64,000 nt of DNA from the NCBI RefSeq assembly GCF_022682495.2, contig NC_071398.1:27097426-27161425 (forward strand), given 5' to 3'. The DNA comes from Desmodus rotundus. Its lineage: Eukaryota > Chordata > Mammalia > Chiroptera > Phyllostomidae. Below are positions 22,190 through 33,640 of the stretch, piece after piece (the first letter of the stretch is position 1; every line of letters starts with the position of its first letter). The notes below the pieces were generated by a model that worked only from the letters and a program-made list of their open reading frames with translations, did no database searches and was not told the origin of the DNA. The translations under genes and the position numbers were made by a program.

Positions 22190-23300
22190 GCATTAGGTAG
22201 TCTTACCCAAACAATGCTGAAGGAAGGTGATCAAAAGGACTGGCTGTGCCAGGCATGAAATCAACAGGAGAGCCTTCCAGAATAATCATGGCTGGGTTAT
22301 TCGCATTGCCTTTTCTCGCTGGTATGTGAATTTGCTTTTGGAACAACAGCAGTGGCATAATTGGAATCCATCTTGTGTGGTTTTTTTCTCAGATGATTTA
22401 AAATTAGTTCAATTTCTTTTCAAAGAGTATAACCCAATGACAGCATAAAGGCAGTGTCTTGAATTGCTTTCTTGTCCACGGGTAGAGTGGGTGGGTGTCA
22501 TTTGCTGATTCATTACTCTCTCAGCGGGCTCCTTTGTTTCCAAAGCTACCTGGAATTATTACCAGCAATAGAACTCCAAACCGAAGTAAACTTTGCATAA
22601 AAATGCATTTGACTTAAGGGAAAACATCGAGTACTGATTAAAAGTAACCCTGGATGACAGATTTGATTAGGGGACCACATCTGAACGGGAGCGGGTTCTA
22701 AGAAATGGTGGGCAAATCAGGCTTGACTCAGCTGGCTTAGACGGCGCTTCCCACGCAGGGGCGATAATACTGACTAAACTCCTGAAATTAGTGTAAAGGG
22801 CCATAAGCATGCAGAGGACCGATGGACAAAGGTCATAAAGCTAAAATTGCTCCAAGTGATGGGCATTTGGAACCTAATTTTAGAAACCTCCTCCAGCCCT
22901 TCGTGAGCTCACGTGTTTCTGTCATTAGGAGTCAGTAATTGAATTTTCTGAATGTTTTGATCAGTATGTAACTTTGTGAAGCTGATTACACAGCAGAATG
23001 CAATTTTAAGTCCGACAAAAGCACTCTCTTTGGCTGTGTGATTAGAAAACATGTGGCGAGGGCCGCCCTTCTACCTGCACTTGATTTGGGGGAGAGGAAA
23101 GGGGAAAAAACACCTCGCTACTTCATGTAACTTAGTAAGATTCATTTAGATTCTGTTCAGATCATTTAATAATAGATTTTGTAAAACCTGAACATAAGGA
23201 GCGCCCATAAAACATATTATCTTTTATTACCTATACAGAGAATGACATTTTAGATGGTAATAAATCGAAACCCAAGGAAAGCTATTTGCTTTCGGAGAGT
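22190..23300. other. Repeat-free stretch, candidate conserved non-coding element
   Basis: About 1.1 kb without any repeat I recognise, rich in AT-type motifs such as AAAATGCATTTGACTTAAGG, CCATAAAACATATTATC and TGGTAATAAATCG, with short homeobox-like TAAT sites. The appearance suggests regulatory DNA inside the CDH13 intron. Conservation was not measured. Confidence 0.35.
22376..22447 (+). repeat. 72-bp direct repeat, copy A
   Basis: It shares AATTAGTTCAATTT and TAACCCAATGAC, plus the sequence between, with copy B at 23902-23972. The best 50 bases (22398-22447 against 23923-23972) differ at only 6 or so positions. Confidence 0.75.
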
Positions 23301-23849
23301 GCTTGGTGAGTGACAGGAACACCAGTTTCCTGATTTTACTCTGTGGAAAACATGGCTCACCCGAGACAGCCTCCGCTGGGATGGAGGAGGCTCATCTGAG
23401 TAACATTCCCTTGTCCCCTCTTTGTTTTTTTGGAAAGGTCGTTCCCATCCAGACCTCACTGCTGAGGATTTGGTTGTCTCTCTTTGATTGTTCCCCCTTC
23501 CATCTTATACACCTCAGGATGTGTGAGGAGCCAAGGGCTGAGCCTGGGGTTGGACCGGCCATGGGGCATCTGCCATGAGGTGGGGGAGAGCCCAATCCAC
23601 CAGCCTCAGTGCTTGTGAAGACTTGCTTGACATGAACACCTCTCCAAAGGGGAAGGACTTTCCCTACTTGCTTCTGGAAAGCCACAGCCTTGTCACCCTA
23701 CCCCACTCTGCACAGCCTGTCCTTCTAGAGATAGACTTAGCCTGTCCAACCTTGTTCAGGCTGTGCCTTTGGACCAGTAACCTTTGCAACCCAGAACAGC
23801 AAACCTAAGGCCAAGTTTTCTGTGTAGTGATCAGCATAACCATCCCTTG
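23301..23849. other. Unique intronic sequence
   Basis: No repeat named. Overlapping open frames of 69-97 codons on both strands at 23250-23808 are incidental. Confidence 0.4.
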
Positions 23850-24400
23850 ATTTATTTATTCCCCAAACATTAACAGAGAGTACCAGCCACTGAACTGGCT
23901 ATGTGGTTTTCCCCCAGGGAGTTTAGAATTAGTTCAATTTATTTTCAGAGAGTGTAACCCAATGACCACATATGGGGCCTCAGTGTCTCCATGGGCCAGG
24001 TGTTGGGTAGAGAGCAGGAATGAGTCAGAGATGGGGTCCTTGACCCCATCGAGGACTATAATGTATACTCAGAATGTGACTGGCACATTGGAAACCACAT
24101 ACATGTATTGAAGAGAGAATTCTCCAGTAAACTGATTTTGTATTTACCACTTTGTACAAAGAAGAAAATTCATCTTCCTACCGCACAGATTTTGTGGGAA
24201 AGGTGGGGTTGACATACATTTCAAAGGATTGAATGGAAATATTTTCCAGAGCAAAGATAGTGAATGCTATTCTGGGAAGGTGGGCAGTCCTGGGAAGCAG
24301 GCAGCTGGGCATGGAATGAAGGTGACATTGTGCACCACACGGAGTGGGAGGCTAGTGAGTATCTCACCTCTCCAGGACTCTCACGAGCGCTTTCCGGAGA
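23850..24400 (-). mobile_element. L2 LINE (reverse), diverged
   Basis: TTTATTTATTCCCCAAACAT, GTACCAGCCACTGAACTGG, CAGGTGTTGGGTAGAGAGC and GAAGGTGGGCAGTCCTGGG follow reverse L2 order. Partly too diverged to trace. Confidence 0.4.
23902..23972 (+). repeat. 72-bp direct repeat, copy B
   Basis: Partner of 22376-22447, 1.5 kb downstream in the same orientation, with a one-base length difference. It lies within or next to a reverse L2-like segment. Confidence 0.75.
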
Positions 24401-24403
24401 AGG

Positions 24404-24919
24404 TGCATTAGTTTCCCATGGCTGCCATAACAAAGGACCACAATATTGTAGCTTAAAACAACAGGCATTTATTATATTACAGTTCTGGACGTCAGCAGTC
24501 CAAAATGAGTTTCACTGGGGTAAACTCCAAGTGTCAGCAAGGCTGGCGCCTTCTGGAAGCTGTAGGGAAAAAAATGTCTCCTGGCCTTTACCACCTTCTA
24601 GAGGCCACCAGCCATCTTTGGCTCATTACCTCCTTCAAATGTCTTTCTTTATCTCCCTCCCTCCCCACCTCACATTCTCTCCCTCTCCCTGATCCATTGT
24701 CATATCTCCTTCTCTGACTCTGACCTTCCCGCCTCCCTCTTATAAGTACCCTTGTGATTACTTTGGACCCACCTAGAGTACCCAGGATTACCTCCTCATC
24801 TCAAGATCCCTCACTGAATCGTACCTTTAAAGTCCCTTTTGCCACATAAGGCACCATACTCACAGGTTCCAGTGCTTAGGACATGGGCATCCTTGGGGGC
24901 CATTATGCTGCCCACCACA
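24404..24919 (+). mobile_element. MLT2-like solo LTR (ERVL), near full length
   Basis: Starts TGCATTAGTTTCCCATGGCT and ends GGCCATTATGCTGCCCACCA with CA, so it keeps the TG...CA termini. Inside are TAGCTTAAAACAACAGGCAT, TTACAGTTCTGGACGTCAGC and TACCCTTGTGATTACTTTGG. The five bases on the left (GAAGG) and right (GAAGA) fit a 5-bp target-site duplication with one change. No internal viral genes. Confidence 0.75.
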
Positions 24920-25179
24920 GAAGATAGGGAAGATTCTAGAGTCAAAAGCTTGACCATATTCAGAGCCTGCTTTCACTGCACACTGTGCTTGACACAGAAC
25001 CTGACATCTCACAGCATAACCACAAAGACAGACATGTGAAAAGAACATTTCTGTAAGTGACATTAAGCAAACCAAGAGAAAAACATTCATCATAATATAT
25101 AGATAAAGCCAGTACAGAGGAGGAAGGAGTAACTTTACAAAGAAGAGGAAAGCTCTATAAGGGAAGCAACATCTAACAT

Positions 25180-25800
25180 GTTTTCTAGGGGTCAGGGATG
25201 GGACATGAGCAGTGAAGGTCTCCCAGGCAGAGGGCACAGCAAGAGCAAAGGTGTAGAGGAGGAGAAAGTTTGAGATGATGGAATTGCGTGTAGTCCAGTG
25301 TTACAAGAATAACACTGTGAGTGAGGAGAACTAGATCGGGTCATGATGAGTGTGATGAGTGTGTCTTCTGTGGGTGATGAACTTGAACATCATCCTCTAG
25401 ACATTGTAGGGCCACTGACACGTTTTGAGGAGGGTCCTGTGGTCAGACGGTAGTTTAGACCGCTCTGGCTGGCTTCGGGGTGGAGAGTGTTTGGAAGGTA
25501 TCAGAGGAACCAGTCTGGAAGCTGTTGCAGTAATTCAGGTGAGAAAAGAGGATGGCCCCACGTGCTGTGATAGCAGGGATGATAGAGAAAAGAGGATGTA
25601 CCCAGGAGAGGCTGGGGGAGCGACATCAGTGTTGCATGTTCAGCTGATGAGAAAGAGAGGGAGGAGCTGAGGACAACCCCGGGGTGTCCAGCTTGATCTG
25701 ATGCCTCCAGGAGGCAGGGCCATGTTGCAGGGGAAGATGACAAGTTCTGTAAATGTTGAGGGGGAACATCCAAATGGAGACTTCCAGAAAACGATTTTAA
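25180..25800 (-). mobile_element. L2 LINE (reverse), long copy
   Basis: CTCCCAGGCAGAGGGCACAG with AGCAAAGGTGTAGAGG, ATTGTAGGGCCACTGACACG, CTGTTGCAGTAATTCAGGTG with AGAAAAG, and AACATCCAAATGGAGACTTC are successive reverse L2 blocks spanning about 600 bp. Confidence 0.65.
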
Positions 25801-25984
25801 AAGCAGGCTAGAGAGACAATCATACTGCTGTTTAGTGCGTTAAAGGAAACACATTTTTTCTAGAAATGGAAAAATTTCATAGAAAGAGAAACTTTAGTAA
25901 ACTATATTTTCTATTTTTTAATTTAAATTGCATCATAAACAGGTGAGTTTTAAGTAAAAAATAGATAAGGGAGCCTGTTGGCCT
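25801..25984. other. AT-rich unique sequence
   Basis: Short AT-rich stretch with no feature recognised. Confidence 0.35.
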
Positions 25985-26155
25985 GTGTGTGTGGTCCCCA
26001 GATGAACTGCTTCAGCATCTCCTGGAAACTTGTTAGAAATGCGTGTCCTGACGCCCCCATCCGTTGCCTGCACCTCCTGAGTCATAAGCACTAGAGATGG
26101 GCTGAAACCAGGGTTTCTGCCTCAGGGAAGTCCCAGAGGCACTGGCTCAGACAAT
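25985..26155 (+). mobile_element. MER5A (hAT-Charlie DNA transposon)
   Basis: GTGGTCCCCAGATGAACTGC with TTCAGCATCTCCTGGAAAC, then TTGTTAGAAATGCGTGTCCT and GAAACCAGGGTTTCTGCCTC match the MER5A order. Confidence 0.75.
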
Positions 26156-26499
26156 ATGTCTTAAGCACCTACCAAGTACCTGGCATAATGTTGCTCTGAG
26201 AGTTCAGGGCCAAAGGGTTAGAAGTAACAGCCTAATGATAAACAGTGGATTGTGAAAATATATAAAAATCATAGAGAAAGAGTACTTTAATTACATTCTA
26301 TTTTACTTCAACTTTTAGGGCTCTCTACCTCCTTGTCTCAATCAAACAGTAAATCCAAGAAAGTCATTAGTGCGTTCAGTTCTTCCCCTAACCAGCCATA
26401 TGCTTCCTGGGGTTCCCTTTCTCTGTTTCTTCACATTGGAGTTCCTTAAAGGTGGGGCTGGGTGATGTCATCTCTGAGTTACTCACAAGAGCCAGTAGA

Positions 26500-27415
26500 C
26501 TGTGTCTCTTTCCCTCACAAACCTTGTCTACAACCACACCAGTGGCCCCATCTCATCTGACTGCCCTCATGCTGGGAACCAGGCTCTTCTTCCCTCTCTG
26601 AATTCTCTGCCCTTACACCATCCTTCAAAGCTCAGATCCAGCCTACTTTAACCCGACACCACTGAAAAGCCCTTGTAGCCCTCCCAGCTGCACCGTTCAC
26701 GTCTGAACCTATGGAGTACCCATTCACCACCTACTGCCGAGGGCCTTGTGGAGCCGCTTATACATGTTGTATCTACCCTGAAGGCAGAGAATATATTTCA
26801 CACTTCTTATTTCCACAGTGTCCTGACCAGAATCAGAATCAACCTCAGTTCTTACAGAATGACTGAATCTGAGTATTTTAGGATTAACCATCTCCTGTCT
26901 TCTTCCACGGAAATTTACTTCCACATTGAGGCTCCACATCTAATTCTATAGTAGAATATTCTACTCTGCAGGAATGTCTCCTTAATTCTCCCTCCCCAAT
27001 GTCAAGGTTAGGTGGCCTCTCCTTTGTGGCACCACAATGCTCTGTTCTTACTCCCATACTGTTCTACCGAAATTACCTGGGTATTGGTCCCTCCCATGAG
27101 ACTTGGCTCCCTTTATTTGTCACCACTATGTAGCACAAGGCCTAACACATCTTAAGTGCTCATTTAATGTTTAGTAAATTAGGTGACCTCAACATAGCCT
27201 TCCTGAGCACCCCACATTCTGACTCCCTTCACAGGGACCTTAACTGGCATTGCTCTGATAACACTGTTATCTCATCGTATCTTATATACTTGCTTTTTGT
27301 TCATTTATCTGGAATATAAATGCACCAAAGCAGGGTCTGTCATTCATCACCTCTTAGCAGAGTTACCTGAACGTAGTAGACACTATATAAATGTTTCAGT
27401 GGAATCAAACTGAAT
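26500..27415 (+). mobile_element. L2 LINE 3' fragments, one or two copies
   Basis: 26570-26700 (GAATTCTCTGCCCTTACACC with ATCCTTCAAAGCTCAGATCC) and 27180-27400 (CTGATAACACTGTTATCTC, AATGCACCAAAGCAGGGTCT, ACGTAGTAGACACTATATAA) are L2 3' ends. The middle is less clear. Confidence 0.55.
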
Positions 27416-27479
27416 GTCAAATATTTGCCACCTTGGGTCTGAAGAGAGTGATTTTTCTAGGTATTCTGTGAACATCACT

Positions 27480-28260
27480 GGCAGCTTATCTACTGTAACT
27501 CATCAGTAACATCGGAAGATGTACGCTTCTCCTGGAAATGTGTTATTTGATTTTGGAATCAGGTTATTCCAATTGTGTATGTCTAAGTGTTGGTGTTTAT
27601 TTCCCCTGGTGCTTGCCCACCCTGCTGGCTTTGTCAGCAACCCGTAAATCAGGGGGGATGAGCTCCACCTTCTCCTTACCCAGCAGACCCAGCAGGGAGT
27701 GAAAGCACAGCTGGTCACAGCCTAGAACACACGTGTTCATGAGGAGCAAGGTGAAAGGAGGCCTAAAGACCAGCACGAGTCAAACCCACTCGCCATGCTG
27801 CGTGGGAAGATGGAAGAACAGCCCTCGCCATCTGCACTGGGAATAAGGCACAATTTATGAGGGCGTGTATGCAGTTCCTGCTGGATTTATGAACTACGTC
27901 TCCCCAGTGTTACGTGGCCAGAGTGGGTAAATCAAACTCCAGACAGACAGCAACTCGTTCTGCTTCAGATAACATTTTCACCAATCTGTTTGCAATATTT
28001 ATAGACCAGGTGTCAGGTGCAACTAACCTGGAGAAGAATGTAGTCCCTGTTCAGGTGCCATTTAACAAGGAGCCTTGCTTTGCCCGGGCTATCTGGACAA
28101 AGTTGATGAGTAATAAATAAATTATGTTATGTCTTTGCTATAAATCTCATGTTAACATTTCTTATTAATAGTACCTTAAATGTTACACAACAAAGGGATT
28201 TGTTGAAAAGCCTTCTTACAGCTTTCCTTGACAACTAAAGCACAATTTATAAGCTTACTG
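27480..28260. other. Repeat-free stretch, candidate conserved non-coding element
   Basis: No repeat recognised over nearly 800 bp. GCACAATTTAT occurs twice (27849 and 28241), and the segment TTTGCAATATTTATAGACCA and TAATAAATAAATTATG are AT-motif rich. A 68-codon open frame at 27914-28120 has no domain. Confidence 0.35.
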
Positions 28261-28310
28261 GCTCACAATGACTGAGTATAGGTGTCTCTTTCCAACTCTG
28301 CACTCAATGA

Positions 28311-28430
28311 CACCATGTTGGCAGCTTGAAATCAGCCATGGTAGAAATATTAAACCACCAAAATTGGCAAACACTCCAAAATCAGGAGACTCTATTGTTA
28401 AACATTTGTAAGCATACTGCTCTATGTAAT
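28311..28430 (+). mobile_element. Old interspersed repeat of unassigned family, copy 1
   Basis: ATGTTGGCAGCTTGAAATC, GCCATGGTAGAAATATTAAA and GTTAAACATTTGTAAGCATA match 54828-54965 block by block. The family is probably an old hAT-type DNA transposon, but I cannot name it with confidence. Confidence 0.55.
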
Positions 28431-28479
28431 ACATTCTTTTATACAAATATCAATAACTGACTAATTATCGCATAACTAC

Positions 28480-28632
28480 AGTGTCACAGGCACTAAATTA
28501 ATAGCTGGGAGATCAATCTCTAAACAAGAGAAGTCCCTGACTGCATGGAGCTCAAATGGTTAGAGTCAAGAAAGCCAATAAATAAGTAATCAACATCCAA
28601 CAACATTACAGACTGTGATAAGTGGTGGGGAA
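28480..28632 (-). mobile_element. L2 LINE (reverse)
   Basis: AAGTCCCTGACTGCATGGAG with CTCAAATGG, then AAGCCAATAAATAAGTAATC and CTGTGATAAGTGGTGGGG follow reverse L2. Confidence 0.6.
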
Positions 28633-28634
28633 AA

Positions 28635-28945
28635 TGTACTAGCTATCTGTTGCTGCTTAATACATTACCCCCCAAACTTAATGACTTGAAACAATAGGTA
28701 TTTATTATCTCACAGTTTCTGTGTTCCGGGGTCTGGGCATGGCTTGGCTATGTCCTCTGCTTAATGGACTTCCACCAAGCTGCAGCCCATGTGTTTGTCC
28801 ACAGCTTATAGCCTCAACAGAAGGTTCAACGGGGGTAGGATCCACTCCCAGGCTCATTTAGTGATGGGGAGAAAGTATTCAGCTCCTTCTCACTGTTCCT
28901 GGAGGCCGCCCTGAGCTTCGCCACATTTTTAGAAGACTTCCTGAA
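28635..28945 (+). mobile_element. ERVL-like LTR fragment
   Basis: TGTACTAGCTATCTGTTGCT, AATACATTACCCCCCAAACT, GGTATTTATTATCTCACAG. Begins TG directly after the L2 copy. The 3' end is unclear. Confidence 0.55.
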
Positions 28946-28964
28946 GGCCACTACACAAAACAAC

Positions 28965-29175
28965 AGTCATTATTGAGCACTGGCATGTGCCAGGCTCTGT
29001 GCTTAGCACTTCATGTTACTCACTTTAATTCGCACTTACCCAGAAAGTATTATTATTCCCCCCATTTTGCAGGTAAGGAAACTGAGGCAATGAAAACTTA
29101 TGTAACTTGACCAGGATCGCTTAGCTCCTCAGTGGTGGAGCCAGGGTAGTAGTACTCAGTCTAATTTCAGTGGTC
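28965..29175 (-). mobile_element. MIR SINE (reverse)
   Basis: CATGTGCCAGGCTCTGTGCT with TAGCACTT, TTATTATTCCCCCCATTTTG, GGAAACTGAGGCAATGAAAA and AGTGGTGGAGCCAGG. Well preserved. Confidence 0.8.
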
Positions 29176-29429
29176 CCTTCCGAAGGGTCAACCACCCTGT
29201 TCTGCAATCAGGCCCCTGCCTGCATGAGCAAAGTGCAGTGAAGAATGAACGTCAGCCAGTGAGCAGAAATCAGCCTGGAGGAAGACGTGGAGGCAGAAAG
29301 TCCAAAGGGAAGAAAAACTGGGGTACGGCTGAAAGAAATGCAGCTTGGACAAAGTGCAGAGAGACGTGGCGAGTGGTTCAAGATGAGCAAGAGAAGAATA
29401 GAGGGCTGCGTGGGTTAATGGCAAAACCT

Positions 29430-29960
29430 TTTTCCGTGTAACATTTGTTCGCTGATTTCCCCCCACAGCTACCATTATGCTTGTTATTAGTGATAAATGT
29501 TCCGTTAAATGCATACTCGTATGGAAGTTACTGGAGCTGTGTAAAACATCAAGGGTCCAGTGATTGATTATGTGCCACATTTAATGATACGGCTTGATTT
29601 TCTTTTTTCGAGACGAAATGTTTGGTTTTCAAATCAGCGTGATCAGTGAACCTGGCTTGTGTCTGTGGAGATGCACCCGAGGCTTTTTTTGCAGACACAC
29701 CGCCTTCCCTTTGTTTCTAGGATATATGTTAACCGGGAGCTTGTAGACACCCAGGAGGAGATAGCAAAGGCGGTAGAAATGCATGACTGCAGAATTCAGA
29801 CCAGGAGAGCAGTTTGCCTCTCTCAGATATGTCTTACAGATCAGATAGCTTCAAATAAAATCAGAGCAGCCAATTTAATTTTCCCAGTTTTGACACAGTG
29901 CGTTTCTTGGTCAAAATAAAACCCTATCTCCTTGAGCTAGAGTTCTGCAAAGTATAAGCC
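29430..29960. other. Repeat-free stretch, candidate conserved non-coding element
   Basis: No repeat recognised. Contains TAATGATACGGCTTGATTTT, ATATGTTAACCGGGAGC and a TTTAATTTTCCCAG block. An 86-codon + strand open frame at 29659-29919 crosses it without known domain and without splice context. Confidence 0.35.
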
Positions 29961-30069
29961 ATTCCCTGAGAATAAATGACTCTGGTTTGGAAATGCCACT
30001 GATATGCTCAGCCCTTTGAGATATAATTTGGTTCAGGGAAACAGTAATATATCATCATTATCAACAATG

Positions 30070-30205
30070 AAAGTAAATTGCCCACCTTGTGTGTTACATA
30101 CTGGCCAGGTGCCGGGGTCAAAGGCATGGTCCTTGCCCTTGAAAACTTTGTCATTTGCTTAGGAAGATAGTAAATGGGCACTCAAAATAAAGCCAAACAG
30201 GAAAT
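30070..30205 (-). mobile_element. L2 LINE (reverse) fragment
   Basis: ACTGGCCAGGTGCCGGGGTC, CATGGTCCTTGCCCTTGAAA and AAGATAGTAAATGGGCACTC follow reverse L2. Confidence 0.45.
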
Positions 30206-30213
30206 AGAGCCTT

Positions 30214-30520
30214 TCTATTAGTCAGGGTGGGCTAAGCACTGTAACAAACTTCCCTTCAACCTAAAGAATGGCTTCTGTCTTGTTCATGCCACAGTCTAAA
30301 GCGGGTCAGTGAAGGGGCTCTGCTCCATATAGTCGCTTGCAGATGAGGGTTCCTTTGGGGAAATAGAAAACACAGAGGATTACCTGGGAAGTTTAGGAGC
30401 CATGCCAGTACATCGCTCGTGCCCCAATTCCATGGGCCAGAATAGGTCACTCAAGTTCATCTTACAGTCTAGCTATGTGCCCTGATGTCAGAAGAAGTAG
30501 CAATTGATGAACAAGTGACA
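30214..30520 (+). mobile_element. ERVL-like LTR fragment, family uncertain
   Basis: CTATTAGTCAGGGTGGGCTA, GCACTGTAACAAACTTCCCT and GAATGGCTTCTGTCTTGTTC form the 5' part of an ERVL-type LTR. CCAGAATAGGTCACTCAAG may be its 3' part. Confidence 0.5.
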
Positions 30521-31599
30521 TCTGGCTTCACCACAGGTTCCTTTGGTAGCAAACTACTGAAAATGATTCTGGCTGGTTTCAGTGCCAAAAAGAATCTCCA
30601 GAATAAATGCTGGGGAATCTTACAGAATCAGGGACAGAGCTGAAGTCAGGAGCGGGCACGGCCCCAGGTCTCAGCGGCAGCACTCACAGCAAGCACTCTG
30701 TTAGAGCAGCGCCTTCAGCCTAACTCAGCCTGAAAGCTCTTTCTATTGGAGTTGATCACATTCATCTCCCACCTGAGCCTTGAACCCATGGAGAGGAGTA
30801 AACACAAGAATCAGGTGAGATTCTTGCCTTGGAGAATGTGGCCTGGCCTTGAAAGGATAATAGGGCTTCCCACCCCCTATTCAGTCCACTCAATGAGTGA
30901 CAGAATAGTTGGACTGCTGCAGGTCTCGTCCCCCAAAGGCAGGGTGCCTTCTGCTTGGCCAGAAAGGAGACCACAGTGCTAAGTTTACTCCCAAAACATT
31001 CAAGAAGGCAAAAATCCCTCTATGGGGCCCAGGAGTGGCATGGAGAGAAAAAAAAAGGTTTGACCTACATTCTGTCTCCTCAATGCCTGGTTCCACATTT
31101 CATAGTCCCAGAACCCAGTCATTGTTCCAGGGGAATAGGGAGCTACCTGTGAATCAGTCAGTTAGTGCAAGAAAGACAAACCTGACACCTGGCCTATATC
31201 TCTGCATCAACACTTCTTCCCAGAGAACGGGGCAGCTGTGGGCCTCCTAGGAGCTTTTTAGTGGAGTAACAAAGGCAACGCGACTGCTGAGCGGTGCAGA
31301 AATGATATGTATGTGAACTTCAAGTAAGAGTGACTGCAAGAGCCAGGGAATTGGGGAAGACTCCCTGGAAAAGGCTCAGCTGGCGTGGGAAGCAGGTCAC
31401 TGGTGCGTGGAAGGTGTTCCAGTTGTGCAAGAGCAGAGGGATCCACGTGGCATTTTCTCTAGGTCTTTTACATCTCGAGGGAAGTAGCTTTTATTATTGG
31501 TCGTTTGGTTTTTGTTAGTGCTGTCATTGTGAAAGCGATCATGTTTATTACAGAAAAATCCCAAAATACTGATAGGCCAATGGACTTTTTATCTTAGAG
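30521..31599. other. Unique intronic sequence
   Basis: No repeat named. Open frames up to 113 codons at 30909-31250 (+) overlap minus-strand frames and lack domains. A small purine run lies at 31045-31058. Confidence 0.4.
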
Positions 31600-32010
31600 C
31601 TGCTTTTAAAAGTGAAAACTTGTAAACAACTCAAATGACCACCCAATAAGGAATGATTGAATAAATTATGATAGATCCGTACTGTTAGACAACTGTTAAA
31701 ATAGAGAGACAGATCTATCAGCACCAGGAGAAAATGACATGCTAAAACAAATTGTACAGCTGTGTGAATGGCATCCTTTGCTTAAACATGAGTGTATGTA
31801 AAACCTGTGTGCTGTGTAGGAGAAAGGAGGAGACGACAAGCTACAATAACAGCGTTTACCGCTTAGACATGGGGTTGGGGAAAGGTGAAGGAGAATCCAT
31901 TTCTAGTGTTTTTCACATTAGAAATGACTGGATCGTTTCTATTTTCCTTAAAATATTTGGTTATATTTTCAACAATAAAACCACTTTTACAGTAGCCTTT
32001 GGTTTGCCAG
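31600..32010 (+). mobile_element. Old LINE-1 (L1M type) 3' end, diverged
   Basis: GTAAACAACTCAAATGACCA, AATGATTGAATAAATTATG and AATTGTACAGCTGTGTGAAT, with an end in CAATAAAACC, are L1M 3'-end landmarks. Confidence 0.5.
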
Positions 32011-32644
32011 AAAATTGAGACTTTTGAATAGCTCATCCCAAACTTTGCAATTTATCTACTTAATAGCCTAATTGATTTCCTACTAGGTTAATCAATATAT
32101 TTCTCATTGTAGTCATAAAGTTTTATTTACTTCAGGAGATGGGAATTGGCTGGTTCATTTTTTAAATTATTTATAAAGTTTATTAAACTATGAGAGAGTT
32201 AAGCCAATGGGTCTTTCCTCTGTGCTGTCATAAACAGACAGAAGAGTCTGCTTGGCTGTGAATCTATTCTGTGGCAGTTACATGTAAACACGCCTGTCTT
32301 CAACCCTGAACTTCTTTAAGAAAGGGACCCTGTTTTCCCATCCCTATATGCCCAGCATCCAGCACAATATTTGGACTAGATGTTCAATGACTTCCAATTA
32401 AATGGATGCATAAATTAGTGAAAAAAATTATAACTTTCTCTGATCCAAAACAAGTGTTTCTGTGAGGGAGAAGTATTGAGAGAAAACATAATGTATTCAT
32501 GAAATGACTGGAATGCTGTTGGGAAGAGCCCGTTGCGATGCTGTAGTTTGATGTGACAGTTCTCACACTGTCTCGCAGAAAATTGATCATAGCATTAGTT
32601 GCAATGTTAGTCAAGATTCCCTTGTCGCTGTGCACAGAACATCT
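32011..32644. other. AT-rich unique sequence
   Basis: No named repeat. A short L2-like tail (AAGGGACCCTGTTTTCCCAT) lies near 32320-32390. Confidence 0.4.
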
Positions 32645-33240
32645 AATTTAAACATCTTAAGGAAAGGAAAAATTTATTAGCTCACAGAACTCAGAGAATC
32701 TGAGGGATAAATTCTGGCTTCAGAGTGACTATAAAAGAACTCCATCTCTACCGCTCAGTTCTGTGTGGTCTTCTTTCTCAGGCTGACTTTCTCCGTGTGG
32801 TTACCAATGGCCACTACCAGCTCCAGATTTATGATCTACCATCTTCAAGTCTGACAGAAAGAGGGTATCTTTTACCTAAGAGATCTAAGAGAAATATGTC
32901 CTGGGATTGAGTTTCATCCAGATAGCTTTCCTTGGGTTATGGGCTCATCCCATAACTATGGAAATAGGAGGCCTGAGCCACATGACTATCCCTAGATCAG
33001 GAATAGCATCAACCCTACCTGAACTTGGCCTGTGCTGAGAATGAGGAAAAGGTGATGCCCCCAGAGGGGGTACCAGAGGAAGAGGGAATGGATGGGCACG
33101 AGGAAGGCAACACAGCACATACCCACTTAGTGCTTGAAGCAGCCCTGGAGTGCGTGTCCATAGCAACCTGCACTGCAAACTGGGGAAGGGGGAATGCTGT
33201 GAGGGACTGGCATCCTGTTAGATAGTCATCACAGAATCAC
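32645..33240 (+). mobile_element. Unassigned old LTR-like repeat, copy 1 of 3
   Basis: AAAAATTTATTAGCTCACAG, then TTCTCAGGCTGACTTTCTCC, ATGGCCACTACCAGCTCCAG and GCCTGAGCCACATGACTATC. Block order resembles 34580-35125 and 54290-54720. I recognise it as an old mammalian repeat but cannot assign a name. Confidence 0.45.
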
Positions 33241-33289
33241 GCTCGTCCCCCAATTTGCCTCATGGAGCAAGACTAGCTGTTCTTTAGAG

Positions 33290-33640
33290 ACAAGCCATGC
33301 TTGAGATCATGAACTGAATATACTATTAAAACTGCTATAAAAATCAGTAAGACCTTGGAAAGCAATATTGAAATATGAATAAAGAGCCTTAAAGTGTTCA
33401 TACTCCTTGACCTAGTAATTCCATGTCTTGAAATCTATCATTCAAAAATATGTCAAAATGTATTGAAAACTTGCTGAATAGAGATGTTTCTTATAGTGTT
33501 ATTGTCAAAAATTTTTAAAGACTAGAAGAAATGATGTTTGTTATAAATTGGGCATATGATTATATTTTATGCAACCCTTAAAATAATGTCAAGGAATTAT
33601 GTTGGTAAATGATATTACGGGGAAAATGATATTAAGTTTA
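33290..33640 (+). mobile_element. Old LINE-1 (L1M type) 3' region
   Basis: TGAATATACTATTAAAACTG, CTTGACCTAGTAATTCCATG, ATGATTATATTTTATGCAAC. Diverged. Confidence 0.5.

Noticed and set aside
24404..24919. Endogenous retrovirus with coding capacity
   Set aside because: Only solo LTR-type sequence of the old ERVL class is present. No gag, pol or env-like frame adjoins any LTR in the window.
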